Origin: Terriglobales bacterium
GTDB lineage: Bacteria; Acidobacteriota; Terriglobia; Terriglobales; Acidobacteriaceae
DNA: 64,000 nt
Direction: 5' to 3'
Assembly (NCBI GenBank): GCA_035651655.1
Contig: DASRFG010000010.1
Coordinates: forward strand, 1-64,000
Part shown: positions 26,211 through 35,334 of the stretch, in pieces
Layout of the letters: each line of letters starts with the position of its first letter
How positions within the stretch are numbered: position 1 is the stretch's first letter
Position numbers and translations under genes: made by a program
Notes under the pieces: generated by a model
What the model was told of the DNA's origin: nothing
Seen by the model: the letters and a program-made list of their open reading frames with translations, nothing else
Database searches by the model: none

Positions 26211-26945
26211 ATGCGTTTGGGAGCCATTTCGCTTCTGTGTTTCAGTTTTGCTTCACTGCACATTTGGGCGGAAAACTCCGACACATCAATTACAGTGGTG
26301 GCACATCGCAGAGTGTTGGGAACGCCCTGCTATGTCAGCCAAGTAGGTTCGATGCAACGCCGCAACGGTGAGGCGGTTGTAATCCTGGGAACACCGTCCG
26401 AGAAGGTACTTTACTCGGCGGCTTTTCTGGGACCTTTTGGGTACGTTGAGTATGCCCTCGCAAAGCCGTCACACGATGAGTCAAAACTGCTCAAAATGGC
26501 CAGCGACGAGGGCTACAATCTGCGTTTGGTGCACTGGGATTCAAGCAGACCGATAACACCCTGGGTGCATCCTGAGGATAGCAATGCACCCGCAGATGAG
26601 TGCAACGACAGTGGGCGCATTATGGAACAGCTTCAGAATCAACACCTGCCCGAGCATGTCTATCGAGTCGGGAAAGGCGTGACTGCACCTCGGGCGGTAA
26701 TTACACCGGACCCCGACTACCCGCTCAACATACGCAAGAAAAACATACAGGGCACGGTGGTGCTCTGGGTAATGGTTGTTGAAGACGGCGGTGTCGGTGG
26801 AGTGACGTTAAAGAAGAGTTTGAGCCCGGAGCTAGACAGAAACGCTATCGAGGCAGTTAAGAAGTGGAAATTCAAACCGGCGCTACTGAATGGGAATCCA
26901 GTCGCGGCTCAGGTGACCATCGAAGTAAACTTTCGGCTTTACTAA
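26211..26945 (+). CDS. TonB C-terminal-domain protein, exported
   Basis: The 244-aa protein has a signal peptide (MRLGAISLLCFSFASLHIWA). The C-terminal 85 residues match the TonB_C fold: PDYPLNIRKKNIQGTVVLWVMVVEDGGVGGVTLKKSL, then DRNAIEAVKKWKFKPALLNGNPV and a final strand VTIEVNFRLY. The first 155 residues are not recognised. It lacks the N-terminal transmembrane anchor and Pro-rich spacer of energising TonB, so it is likely a periplasmic TonB-like partner. It lies just before, and convergent with, a giant TonB-dependent receptor. Confidence 0.78.
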   Translation: MRLGAISLLCFSFASLHIWAENSDTSITVVAHRRVLGTPCYVSQVGSMQRRNGEAVVILGTPSEKVLYSAAFLGPFGYVEYALAKPSHDESKLLKMASDEGYNLRLVHWDSSRPITPWVHPEDSNAPADECNDSGRIMEQLQNQHLPEHVYRVGKGVTAPRAVITPDPDYPLNIRKKNIQGTVVLWVMVVEDGGVGGVTLKKSLSPELDRNAIEAVKKWKFKPALLNGNPVAAQVTIEVNFRLY

Positions 26946-27054
26946 TCGAAAAGTGCACCATCCGCTCGTGGTTAGGGAGTAGGCGCCGCCGATACAAAAG
27001 AGAATATGTTTTTCTTACTGGGTATCTTATGGTTTACGATCTGTGCAGAGGCCC

Positions 27055-30000
27055 TTACCAGATTACCTTCACCGCAAATTGAATCTGCCGCGACGGAGTT
27101 TGGGTTGATGTAATCAATCCCGCGTTCGATAGTTTTCGCCCACTTGCGTCAAACAGGTTGCGATTGTCCAGCGGGGGCGCGAAGTTAGCCCGATTGAGAA
27201 CATTGAAGAATTCTGACCGGAATTGCACATTGAAGGCATCGGATACTTTTTTGATGTACGTGTTCTTGATCAGTGAAAAATCGAGGGTGAGCAATCCCGG
27301 CCCGATAAGCGTGTTGCGGCCCAGGCTCCCACGCCGGTTGGCAGGACTGGGAAAGGTGAAGCATTGCGTTTTGATGTAATTGATGGGATTGTTGGGGTTT
27401 ATCAAAGACCCGCAAGCTGGGCCAGGGACCAGGTCTGGAACATCTATGCTGGGATCTGTACTTTTCAGGCCCAGAGCATCACCGCCAATCCCGGGAGTGA
27501 ATGGCACACCCGTGCTGGCATCGAACACTCCCCCTAATTTCCATCCGCCTAACACTTGTCTCCCAAGCGAATTCCAGTTCGGTGTTCCGAGTTCCCAGTC
27601 GTAATTCACTTCCAGGTTGTGTGCAACGTTGAAGTCGGCCAGTCCGCGATTTAGGCCAGGGTTGAAGAACAAGGGGCTGGAAATGGAATTGGAGTATTCA
27701 TCGCCCACAATGCTGCCTGACGACGTATCTATGGTCTTTCCGAAGGTGTAGGAAACTTCTCCCCCGGCCTTGCCTATTTTCCCCTGGAATTTTGCTTCAA
27801 GCCCATGAAAGTACGAGTCGCTTCTCCAGAAACCTGCGGTGATGCGACCGGCGTTTAGATTCAGGCGCTGGCCGGTTCCAGCGGGAGGCCAAAAATATCC
27901 CTGCGCTATTTGCATGGGAAGCACTATGTCGGCGTCTTCCACTCGAAAGGGCTGGTGTATGCCGCGAGACCCCACGTAGGAGGTGGTGACACTCACTGCC
28001 TTTGCGAGTTCCCGTTGAACGGTAAGATTCCACTGCATCACATAGCTGCGGGGTGGGTGCGGCTCAAAATATGCCTGCCTGAATTCATTGGAAGACGCGG
28101 CGAAACTTGAGAAAGCGGCCACGGGAAAGGAACCAACAGGCAAGTTAGTTGCATTGCCTGATTCAGTAAATGGGGCGGAATTGACTTCGTTAAACTGCAC
28201 CAGATAAGGAAGTGGCAACACATCAAAGATGCCGAATCCCGAGCTGATAATAGTTTTCCCGTCGCTCGACGGATTCCATGCGGCACCGATACGCGGTTCG
28301 AGGTTGCGCAAAGTCGGATTGGAGAACAATGGCGAGCCTAGATGCGGGGCGGCATCTGTAAGGTTCCTGAGGACCGTGAGCTTGTTGTTCACTTCGCTAG
28401 GTACCGTGGACGCTTCATAGCGCAAACCGAGATCGAGACTTAAGTTGGGTCTCAAGCTCCAGTGGTCCTGCACGTAGACAGAGGCAATGGTCTGGCGAAG
28501 TCTCCGTTCCGATTGTGTCCCCGGTATCCCTGCTGACAAGGAAAAAGGTTTGTTTTCTAAAAAGTCCGCCAATGAGTTAAATGCAAATACCCCGGCAGGA
28601 TCGGAACGAGCAAAGATATTGTCTCGAACCCGTTCCAGTCCCATACCGAATTTTAAGGAGTGATGGCCGGTAACCAACGATGTGTCATCGTAGACTTGAA
28701 TTGAAGTCCAATGGAACTTATAGCTGCTGAGCGAATCCAGCCCTCCTGTAAAAGCCGTAATTCCTGTGACGTTGACACCGGCAGCATTAAGACCCGGAAT
28801 AGTCCCAAAAGTAGGATCGGCAGCCAAAGGGTTACCGCTCAGAAAAGTAAGGCCCGTGGTGGCGACGACGCGGTTAACACCCAATCGAAAGGAATTTATC
28901 CAATTTCCTCTGGTGTGTACCTCATTTCCAGTCACCAGCTGCCGGTGAGAGTCGTAACCCGTTCTCTTGTCGTTCAGTTCATCGGGCTGCCTGGCACTCG
29001 CATTGTCCAACATATAGGTGCCGGAGATCACGTCGTTTGCCGCCATCCGGTGATCTACTTTAACGGTGTAATAATTGTCAGGAACAACTTGTTGTCCCGC
29101 AAAGTTGAAAATGCCGGCATCTCCATTCGACAGAATTGAACCGTTTGGCAAAGGGTAAAATGCGTTCAGGAACCGCAACACACCTGGGTCAACATTAATT
29201 TGCCCGCTAGAAAGCTTTCCACCGCGGGCGGCGGCTGATGGAACCGTGCTTACCTGTGAAATGCCCAGAGATTGGCGAAAGCCCTCGTAAGCACCGAAGA
29301 CAAACGTCTTCTTCTTCCACAGCGGCCCGCCCAGCGTTCCGCCAAATTGATTACGCCTGAAAGGCGGCTTCCTGATGTCGAAGAAATTTCGCGCGTCTAA
29401 AGCACTGTTCCGGATGAACTCGAAGGCACTTCCATGCCACGCGTTCGAGCCTGAACGGGTGAACGAACTGACAATTCCCCCCGAGGACCGCCCATATTGC
29501 GCCGGGTAGTTGTTCGAAAGCACAGATACCTGTTCTACCGCATCCACGCCCAGGTTGACTCCTGCGGCGCTTCCGGGTGGACTGTTCGCATAATCGTTGA
29601 CGCTCATTCCCTCGAAGCGCGAATCATTCTGCCGCGGGCGGCCGCCTGAAATCGTGATCTGCGTTCCAAAGCCGCGCTGGGCTGCCCCTCCGGCAGACTG
29701 GGTTCGAGTTGTTGCGACTCCCGGCTCTAGCGTCGCAACGTCCGTCGCCGAGCGCCCGTTCAGCGGTATATCGCGAACGTTTTGCGATCCAGCTTTGGCT
29801 GGTGGTCCTGCGGAGCTGGCCACAGGTGAGGGCATTACCACATTCGCAACAGCTCTAGAATTCGCAGCCACTGTAACGTGCAACATTTTCGCTGGAAATC
29901 CCGAGGCGGATACGGCGAGTTCGTACTCACCAGGAGGAATGTTTCGTAGGACGTACAGGCCGTCTCTATCGCTCAAAAGAGTTTGTGCAGTGTTCGCCTG

Positions 30001-30186
30001 TAGATTCCTGACGGAGATGCGTGCGTTCGAGACAGGCAGGCCAGAAGAATCAATAACTTTGCCTTGGATGGTGCTGCCGTTGGTCTGCGCATCGAAGGCT
30101 GCGGAGGCGCAAATACAGAAGATTAGTACTGCAATCACACTGAATCCCCGCCAGCTACTCCACTTCGAATCAGTCTCCGCGCACAT
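27055..30186 (-). CDS. Oar-like TonB-dependent outer-membrane receptor with carboxypeptidase-regulatory domain
   Basis: The 1043-aa protein has a signal peptide (residues about 15-34). A CarboxypepD_reg domain (about 37-115) follows, with TIQGKVIDSSGLPVSNARISV and DGLYVLRNIPPGEYELAVSA. The plug (about 135-260) contains RDIPLNGRSATDVATLEPGV and GRSSGGIVSSFTRSGSNAWHG. The rest is a 22-strand-type barrel ending in an aromatic (VKVIW), as outer-membrane proteins do. Such Oar/OmpA-related receptors are very abundant in Acidobacteriota and are thought to bind large substrates such as glycans or peptides; the ligand here is unknown. Confidence 0.9.
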   Translation of the reverse strand: MCAETDSKWSSWRGFSVIAVLIFCICASAAFDAQTNGSTIQGKVIDSSGLPVSNARISVRNLQANTAQTLLSDRDGLYVLRNIPPGEYELAVSASGFPAKMLHVTVAANSRAVANVVMPSPVASSAGPPAKAGSQNVRDIPLNGRSATDVATLEPGVATTRTQSAGGAAQRGFGTQITISGGRPRQNDSRFEGMSVNDYANSPPGSAAGVNLGVDAVEQVSVLSNNYPAQYGRSSGGIVSSFTRSGSNAWHGSAFEFIRNSALDARNFFDIRKPPFRRNQFGGTLGGPLWKKKTFVFGAYEGFRQSLGISQVSTVPSAAARGGKLSSGQINVDPGVLRFLNAFYPLPNGSILSNGDAGIFNFAGQQVVPDNYYTVKVDHRMAANDVISGTYMLDNASARQPDELNDKRTGYDSHRQLVTGNEVHTRGNWINSFRLGVNRVVATTGLTFLSGNPLAADPTFGTIPGLNAAGVNVTGITAFTGGLDSLSSYKFHWTSIQVYDDTSLVTGHHSLKFGMGLERVRDNIFARSDPAGVFAFNSLADFLENKPFSLSAGIPGTQSERRLRQTIASVYVQDHWSLRPNLSLDLGLRYEASTVPSEVNNKLTVLRNLTDAAPHLGSPLFSNPTLRNLEPRIGAAWNPSSDGKTIISSGFGIFDVLPLPYLVQFNEVNSAPFTESGNATNLPVGSFPVAAFSSFAASSNEFRQAYFEPHPPRSYVMQWNLTVQRELAKAVSVTTSYVGSRGIHQPFRVEDADIVLPMQIAQGYFWPPAGTGQRLNLNAGRITAGFWRSDSYFHGLEAKFQGKIGKAGGEVSYTFGKTIDTSSGSIVGDEYSNSISSPLFFNPGLNRGLADFNVAHNLEVNYDWELGTPNWNSLGRQVLGGWKLGGVFDASTGVPFTPGIGGDALGLKSTDPSIDVPDLVPGPACGSLINPNNPINYIKTQCFTFPSPANRRGSLGRNTLIGPGLLTLDFSLIKNTYIKKVSDAFNVQFRSEFFNVLNRANFAPPLDNRNLFDASGRKLSNAGLITSTQTPSRQIQFAVKVIW

Positions 30187-30559
30187 AAGGTAATCTCAGG
30201 GGATGAGTGACGATGGGCGGGTCATAATATACGACTCTCGCATGACGATTAGCTTAAGCGTACATTAAATTACATTTATTTCTGCTGACGGAGACCGTCT
30301 GTACCCGATACTTGAAACTGTCAATGCTGCACGGTTGATTGAGCTTTACGAAAGTGAAGTGCACTCCGACAGAGTACCCACAGTTGCCGATTTTGGATAG
30401 CAGTCAATGGGCCGCTTGGGATTCGCTCCTTCATCCATGAACTTGGGCATGAGCTGAGCAACATCACTGGATTCGTAGAGAGGATGCGGGGTCGAGTCGG
30501 TTGAATATCAACCTGCGGCAGAGTCAGAAAGTAGTTGACAATAGCTTCTAGGAGAAATT
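30187..30559. other. Intergenic region, divergent promoter zone
   Basis: No gene supported. It carries the upstream control region of the giant receptor and of the plus-strand gene at 30560. A stretch at 30377-30391 (CCCACAGTTGCCGAT) is repeated exactly at 32560-32574 near the tRNA-Ser; see findings. Confidence 0.5.
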
Positions 30560-31231
30560 GTGAGAAGCACCTTTTTGGTTGTAATCGGCATGCTCTCATT
30601 AGGATCAACTTTGATGTGCAACGATCACAACAGCGGCAGCCTGTTATCAATCACACATCCAGGAACGGCGTCGGATGTAAAACTGACTGTGTCAGTTCAG
30701 GGAATGAGGTACTGCAAAGGAGATAACGATGTATATACGGCCCATCTGCGGCTAGCGTTGCGCTACATCAACGCGGGCTCCGACAAAGCGATTCTTTACA
30801 AGTCCAAACAGCCCATCGAAATCGTGGTTGGGGCAATTGCTGACAACGCGAAGGACATTGAGGAAGAACACTACGAGACTACGCTTCAGTACGACCAATT
30901 TATCGAACCTCCCCGCGCTCCCGATTCCGAAAGACCCAATGCCAGCGAGTTCACAATCCTCGACCCGGGCAGCACACACGACCTGCCCGGTCTTGTTGCC
31001 GTCGCCGTTCGTTTCAAACCTACTTCCGCCATCGCGGGGACGATTCCGCCCGGCGATCATGCAATGACAGTTGAAGTGGTTGATTGGCCTTTTCCTCCTG
31101 ACGATGGAAGGCGACTAAGGATTAAGTGGGCAAATATAGGGACGCTACACTACGAAGCAATAGAAACTCCCGCATTCCAGTTCTCTATACCGACTGCCCC
31201 TAAGTTGGAGGAATGCTCTGACCCGAAGTAG
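30560..31231 (+). CDS. Exported hypothetical protein
   Basis: The 223-aa product starts at a GTG with AGGAG close upstream. An N-terminal hydrophobic stretch ending LGSTLMC resembles a lipoprotein or export signal. The mature domain is beta-rich with SDVKLTVSVQGMRYC, YTAHLRLALRYINAGSDKAIL and GDHAMTVEVVDWPFPPDDG, the last suggesting an immunoglobulin-like fold. Not recognised as a known family. Its stop lies about 70 bp before the next small ORF on the same strand. Confidence 0.6.
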   Translation: MRSTFLVVIGMLSLGSTLMCNDHNSGSLLSITHPGTASDVKLTVSVQGMRYCKGDNDVYTAHLRLALRYINAGSDKAILYKSKQPIEIVVGAIADNAKDIEEEHYETTLQYDQFIEPPRAPDSERPNASEFTILDPGSTHDLPGLVAVAVRFKPTSAIAGTIPPGDHAMTVEVVDWPFPPDDGRRLRIKWANIGTLHYEAIETPAFQFSIPTAPKLEECSDPK

Positions 31232-31300
31232 TCAGACCGGCACTCTCAACGCAGCTTGCTGATTTTGGAAAATCTCAGTCTTGGCGGTCCCGAAAAAATA

Positions 31301-31501
31301 ATGTTTGCGTACCGCTGTCCGAACAAGCAGTTTTTGCCTTGCTCAGGGACTATGTTTAACTTCCCCCAGACGGTAACCGGACATCTCACCTGGAATGGAA
31401 ACGGTACACTGGCGGCGCTGAATATGACGGATCTGAGCAAAGAGGAAGTCGAACAGATTGCGAAAACTTTGCCCAAGGTTGGGGGTTGCATTCAAAATTG
31501 A
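31301..31501 (+). CDS. Small hypothetical protein
   Basis: The 66-aa ORF from ATG 31301 (an upstream TTG at 31256 is possible) reads MFAYRCPNKQFLPCSGTMF with beta-prone TVTGHLTWNGNGTLAALNM and a helix LSKEEVEQIAKTLPKVGGC. Composition looks coding, and its end overlaps the TTG start of the DUF4279 gene by 16 bp, which supports translational coupling. Function unknown. Confidence 0.4.
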   Translation: MFAYRCPNKQFLPCSGTMFNFPQTVTGHLTWNGNGTLAALNMTDLSKEEVEQIAKTLPKVGGCIQN

Positions 31502-32286
31502 TTAACGGAGCAAACTTGGGCACTACTCACACGTGCGAGTTCAAGTTGAGTATACGGCTGTTTGGTCGAGGTCTTGATTTTAATGAAATCGAGGCGGAGA
31601 CCGGGATATCGGGGACACAAAAACATGTTATGGGTGAAGTTGCGCGCACGGGCAGGGCCTACAAACGTGATATTTGGATCGCAGAATCTCCGTTTTCCTC
31701 TGAAGAAGCGCCAGCAGTGCACTTGCGCTGGTACGAGCAGATTGTGAATAAACAGCGAGTTCTTGACCTGCTGCGCAAGAGCAAGAATGTGGAAGCATTT
31801 GACTTATTTTGGGAGATCACAGGCGAATCGGATACTTGTATTCTCTACTTAGCACCCGAAGACCTTCGTGTTATGTCCTTAACGAATATCGATGCCGAGA
31901 TGAGTTACATCCTTTTTGGTGAGCCTCCAATTTCTGAAGTCGAGTTGAACCTTAAGGCTTGGATTCCTAATGAAAGTAACAGCAACAATCCGAGAGTTGT
32001 TATTCAGCTTGTACAAAACGGCTCTAGGGAGCTGCTCCCGGATCAACACGAACTGGAGCGCCACGAGATTCAAGACGAATTATCTCAAAAACTGGAGTGG
32101 GCAGGGCGCAAATTGGCACGCGAGCGTTCAATGGGATCATCCCAGCTTTTAAAGTACCCGAATATCCGAGTCCGAGCCGAACTTATTACTCCGCGACAAT
32201 GGGGCAGCGCTGTACTGCGAGGAAAGAGCCTTGTGGACTTAGTGAGGTTAGAAATACCTCTTGAGGTGTCGTTTCGCCTTGAGTAA
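31486..32286 (+). CDS. DUF4279-containing hypothetical protein
   Basis: The 266-aa product (TTG start, uncertain) begins with a DUF4279-like domain at about residues 15-135: FKLSIRLFGRGLDFNEIEAETGI, then the conserved basic/Trp spacing AYKRDIWIAESP. DUF4279 is a small alpha-beta domain often in immunity-type proteins of polymorphic toxin systems. The second half (about 135-266) is rich in beta strands and carries RVVIQLVQNGSRELLP; no family recognised. Together with the preceding 66-aa ORF it may form a two-gene unit. Confidence 0.55.
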   Translation: MHSKLINGANLGTTHTCEFKLSIRLFGRGLDFNEIEAETGISGTQKHVMGEVARTGRAYKRDIWIAESPFSSEEAPAVHLRWYEQIVNKQRVLDLLRKSKNVEAFDLFWEITGESDTCILYLAPEDLRVMSLTNIDAEMSYILFGEPPISEVELNLKAWIPNESNSNNPRVVIQLVQNGSRELLPDQHELERHEIQDELSQKLEWAGRKLARERSMGSSQLLKYPNIRVRAELITPRQWGSAVLRGKSLVDLVRLEIPLEVSFRLE

Positions 32287-32342
32287 TAGGACTCAGCACT
32301 CGCGGGTTTGCATAAGTGACAGCGCCATCGTGACACAACTGG

Positions 32343-32540
32343 TTTAAACAACAAAACGGCAGCCGAGCGGTGGAAGCAATCCGTAAGGCGGAACTGGCAG
32401 AAGGACGGGCAGGTTTGTTTTTGCGGAAGAATTGTCCGACATTTGGTGAGTTTCTCCAAACGGAGTTCTTTCCGTGGGACAAAAAACAACATTCGGCACA
32501 CCCGGGTACTCACAAACGTTACCAAGTGAGCTCGAACGCG
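32343..32540 (+). pseudogene. Tyrosine-recombinase (integrase) N-terminal fragment
   Basis: An open frame reads NGSRAVEAIRKAELAEGRAG, then a core-binding (SAM-like) segment NCPTFGEFLQTEFFPWDKKQH with HPGTHKRYQVSS. That pattern (P-T-F-x-E-F ... W ... P-x-T-x-x-x-Y) is typical of phage-type integrases. It breaks off before any catalytic R-H-R-Y residues and continues in frame only into tRNA-Ser. This is a decayed integrase directly beside its likely attachment tRNA. Confidence 0.62.
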
Positions 32541-32619
32541 AGGGGTCCCCACAAAAGTCCCCACAGTTGCCGATGTGAGGGTGATATGAATACTGCTAAA
32601 CTACTGATCAGACAAGCCC

Positions 32620-32709
32620 GGAGGGATGCGTGAGCGGTTGAAACGGGCGGTCTTGAAAACCGCTGTACCTGAAAGGGTACCGGGGGTTCGAATCCCTCTC
32701 CCTCCGCCA
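32620..32709 (+). tRNA. tRNA-Ser (anticodon UGA)
   Basis: The 90-nt gene has acceptor GGAGGGA/TCCCTCC, G73 and encoded CCA. Anticodon stem GCGGT/ACCGC encloses CTTGAAA, anticodon TGA. A class II variable arm (TGTACCTGAAAGGGTAC) and a T arm GGGGG-TTCGAAT-CCCTC follow. The 3' half is duplicated downstream at 32893-32924, as expected for an integration target. Confidence 0.96.
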
Positions 32710-32892
32710 TACAGTCAGGAGGTTCCCGTTCTCTGGAGTGCGTTTCGGCGAAAACATGCGAATTTCGGCCGAATTCTATACATTCTCATTCATATTCCAG
32801 ACCGGAGAACGGGACCGCTTCGGCCTGTCGCTCAGAAATGGTCGGTTTTTCTCCGGCTCTGCTTTTCACGGTGCGCTTTGCCGTAGCTAAGA

Positions 32893-32924
32893 GTACCGGG
32901 AGTTCGAATGCGTCTTCCTCCGCC
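32893..32924 (+). repeat. Degraded copy of tRNA-Ser 3' end (possible att site)
   Basis: 32 bp match the last part of tRNA-Ser (32677-32708) at 28 positions, including GTACCGGG, GTTCGAAT and CCTCCGCC. Such a direct repeat is the mark left by tyrosine-recombinase integration into a tRNA. Only 216 bp separates the copies, so the element between them is a remnant or this is an internal tandem site. Confidence 0.7.
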
Positions 32925-33365
32925 CTACCACAAGCCACAAATAAAACCTATTTCATGTGTTCCATGACTTCCAGGCAGCCCGTGTGTTTATTCACTCACA
33001 CCCCGAAATTACCGCCAGGTCCATGGACTCCTTGAAGAGTCCCTTGAACCAGCCAAAGCTCTTGCTGGTGGCTGAAGCGCGTAATGGCAACTGAGCAGTA
33101 AACCGTTCTTGACCGAACTGGGCAACAAGTTTGGAGCCTTACGAGCGCCGGGGAGAGTCTCTTCGTTTTCAGGCCACGCTAGCTGACGGCCGATTAGCGG
33201 GACGCTCTTTCGTCCGCAACGTGACAGCTAATCGCTGGAGTTGGCTGTGTGCGAGTTGTGTGCCGGATTTCAGATTCGGACAGTCGCAAGGCGGCACTCA
33301 CCCGCATCCTGATCATGAATGATAAAGGACGTTATCTTCGCAAAATATAGTGTTACTCTGCGGCT
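32925..33365. other. Region without recognisable gene
   Basis: Several short frames exist but none has a ribosome-binding site or protein-like composition. Probably degraded DNA at the edge of the accessory region, including the promoter of the GNAT gene. Confidence 0.5.
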
Positions 33366-33869
33366 GTGAATCTCCAGGCTGAAAAACCGGCTGATAGAGA
33401 CGCTGAGTACAACGTCACTTCCTGCGACCCCAAAAATCTGAGCGACGCGGATGTCGGAGTTTGCTTTGCCATCATAGAAAAGGGCGAGGCGGTGGATGTT
33501 CAGACCATGAAGAGGGATTTTCCGAAATCCACTGTACTAGCAATAGCTTGTAGAGGCGCGCAAATCGTCGGCGTCGGTGCAATTAAGCCTGTTCGAGAGC
33601 GATACGCAAGGAAGGTCGCCCGTAACAGCGGAGTTGATTTTCCATCGAAGACACAGGAATTGGGTTACGTCGCGGTGGATGAACATCATCGGCAACGTGG
33701 GTTGTCATACAGACTGGTTGAAAAGCTGCTGTCGAATTATGCGAAGCGGCTCTTCGCGACTACGGATGCTGAATGGATGAAGAAAGCCCTCTCGAAATAT
33801 GGATTCTCCCAAAAAGGAAAAGAGTGGCAAGGCGAGAGAGCAATGCTTTCGTATTGGGAGCAGCTGTAG
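33366..33869 (+). CDS. GNAT-family N-acetyltransferase
   Basis: The 167-aa enzyme has the GNAT fold: an N-terminal beta-alpha unit, VLAIACRGAQIVGVGAIKP (strands 2-3), and the acetyl-CoA pyrophosphate loop in ELGYVAVDEHHRQRGLSYRLVEKLL (motif A, consensus Q/R-x-x-G-x-G/A reduced to QRGLS). The tail ALSKYGFSQKGKEW is the usual C-terminal strand. The first 25 residues are extra. Acceptor unknown; no antitoxin-like partner adjoins it. Confidence 0.78.
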   Translation: MNLQAEKPADRDAEYNVTSCDPKNLSDADVGVCFAIIEKGEAVDVQTMKRDFPKSTVLAIACRGAQIVGVGAIKPVRERYARKVARNSGVDFPSKTQELGYVAVDEHHRQRGLSYRLVEKLLSNYAKRLFATTDAEWMKKALSKYGFSQKGKEWQGERAMLSYWEQL

Positions 33870-33980
33870 CTACATGAGGGTCGGACGATGGAATTTTGCC
33901 CTCCGGCAACGAATGAAATCGTCTGTAAAGAAGCGCTGCTATTAGGCTTGATTCCGAACTCGATAAAAACCATTATCGCG

Positions 33981-34949
33981 TTAAGAAAGAGCCCGGATTT
34001 TCGCAATCAAACTCAAAAACTTCTCGTTGTCTGAGGCGCCCTTCCAGCGGTTAGCAAATTTGCAGACTATCTGCAGATTTCCTCGCTCATAGTGTGCGTT
34101 CGAATCGATTCGATCGAGAGAACAAGCAAGTTCGGTGTCGCCGTCGTCACCGTCCAATGACATGCGCAAGCCCGTCAAGGCACAAGCTCCATCCTGGGCG
34201 GTCATCAGTTCGTCGATATACTTTTCTAACTCAAATTGGTCGCGAAAGCCGAGCGCTTTGTCTTTTTTGACGACCACCGAGATATCACCGCTTTGAGCGA
34301 TAGTACCCATAGCGGTCATGGCCATCCGGACAATCGTTTTCCGGCGGGAATCGAAGTACGTTACTGATGCCCTTTTTGCACTCTCCGCCTTCGCCTTCCA
34401 ATCGGGTCTAGCGTGCCAGGCGGAAAGATCTTCACCAGCTATGAGCGCTTTCGCATAAGCCGCGTTGTCGTCTGAGAGCTTCTGAAAAGTACCTTCAGTG
34501 AAGAGAAACTCCTTAGCCTTTGGGTGGAGGCCGTCCCAGCCAAGAAGTGCACCCTTGCCATTACGGTCGGACCAAGCGGAACATTTCTTGTGGTAGAGAT
34601 AAATCCTCGCCGGTCCGGAGGTCGGGTTGGGATCATCGATGAACTGACTGTCAGCCTTGATGGAGTTAGTCCACCAAAGCTCGTGCTTCTCTCGATGTAT
34701 CCATAGATCCCCCTCTGTCGTCGCCAGTATCGTGTTCAAATTGAACCAGCGGGACGCGACCGGCGTGGGGACTGGCCCCCCTGAAGAGAGGCGCAACAGC
34801 TTCTGCGCTTCCTTTATGTAGCCCTCCCGGTCATTACTTAGCCAGAATGGGTGTACGCGCACGTCATCCATTACGGCGAGAGAGCCGGTCTGCAAGCACT
34901 CGGGCCAGGCCCAATTGCCTCTGCCGAAATTTGCGATGTAAACGGTCAT
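33981..34949 (-). CDS. HNH-endonuclease-like protein
   Basis: The 322-aa protein (start taken at MTVYIANFGRGNWAWPEC, ATG at 34949; the frame extends upstream 29 codons without support) has a C-terminal HNH module: CALTGLRMS, then CSLDRIDSNAHYERGNLQIVC and a final helix. In this family the residues HR/DRID and GN-x-Q mark the metal-binding fold. The N-terminal part (about 1-120) resembles an EVE/PUA-like start, YIANFGRGNWAWPE, of the kind that recognises modified bases. A restriction-type role against modified DNA is inferred. Confidence 0.6.
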   Translation of the reverse strand: MTVYIANFGRGNWAWPECLQTGSLAVMDDVRVHPFWLSNDREGYIKEAQKLLRLSSGGPVPTPVASRWFNLNTILATTEGDLWIHREKHELWWTNSIKADSQFIDDPNPTSGPARIYLYHKKCSAWSDRNGKGALLGWDGLHPKAKEFLFTEGTFQKLSDDNAAYAKALIAGEDLSAWHARPDWKAKAESAKRASVTYFDSRRKTIVRMAMTAMGTIAQSGDISVVVKKDKALGFRDQFELEKYIDELMTAQDGACALTGLRMSLDGDDGDTELACSLDRIDSNAHYERGNLQIVCKFANRWKGASDNEKFLSLIAKIRALS

Positions 34950-35036
34950 AGAAGTTCCATCAGCTAGCTGACGGGCGCGGAAGCGCATGTTAAAGGCCAG
35001 CAATTTCCGCTTTCGCAGCGGGGTACTATAGCTCAT

Positions 35037-35334
35037 CCCGCTACCAGAATGTGCATTCCTAACAGGAACTTAACGAGCCTTATTTTCCATAATAAAAGTT
35101 ATACGATAATCAATGGCACGAGAAGCATAGGGTCCCGAAGGCCCCGCCCGCGGCTCAATCCCCTACCTCATAAACCGGATTATCACGTGCTGAGGATCAT
35201 GACAAGGGACATCCGAAATGTGAATGCGATTCCAGGAATGACTAATGCAGGTATTACGCCTGATCTTGACTTCTGAACCCCGTATCAAAAACATTAGCTG
35301 ACCTACGCACGCAGGGCGATTCAGGACAGGCTAA
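35037..35334. other. Intergenic region
   Basis: Divergent gap between the HNH gene and the plus-strand gene at 35335. A 75-codon frame is present but has no support. AT-rich pockets (35080-35110) may hold promoters. Confidence 0.4.
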
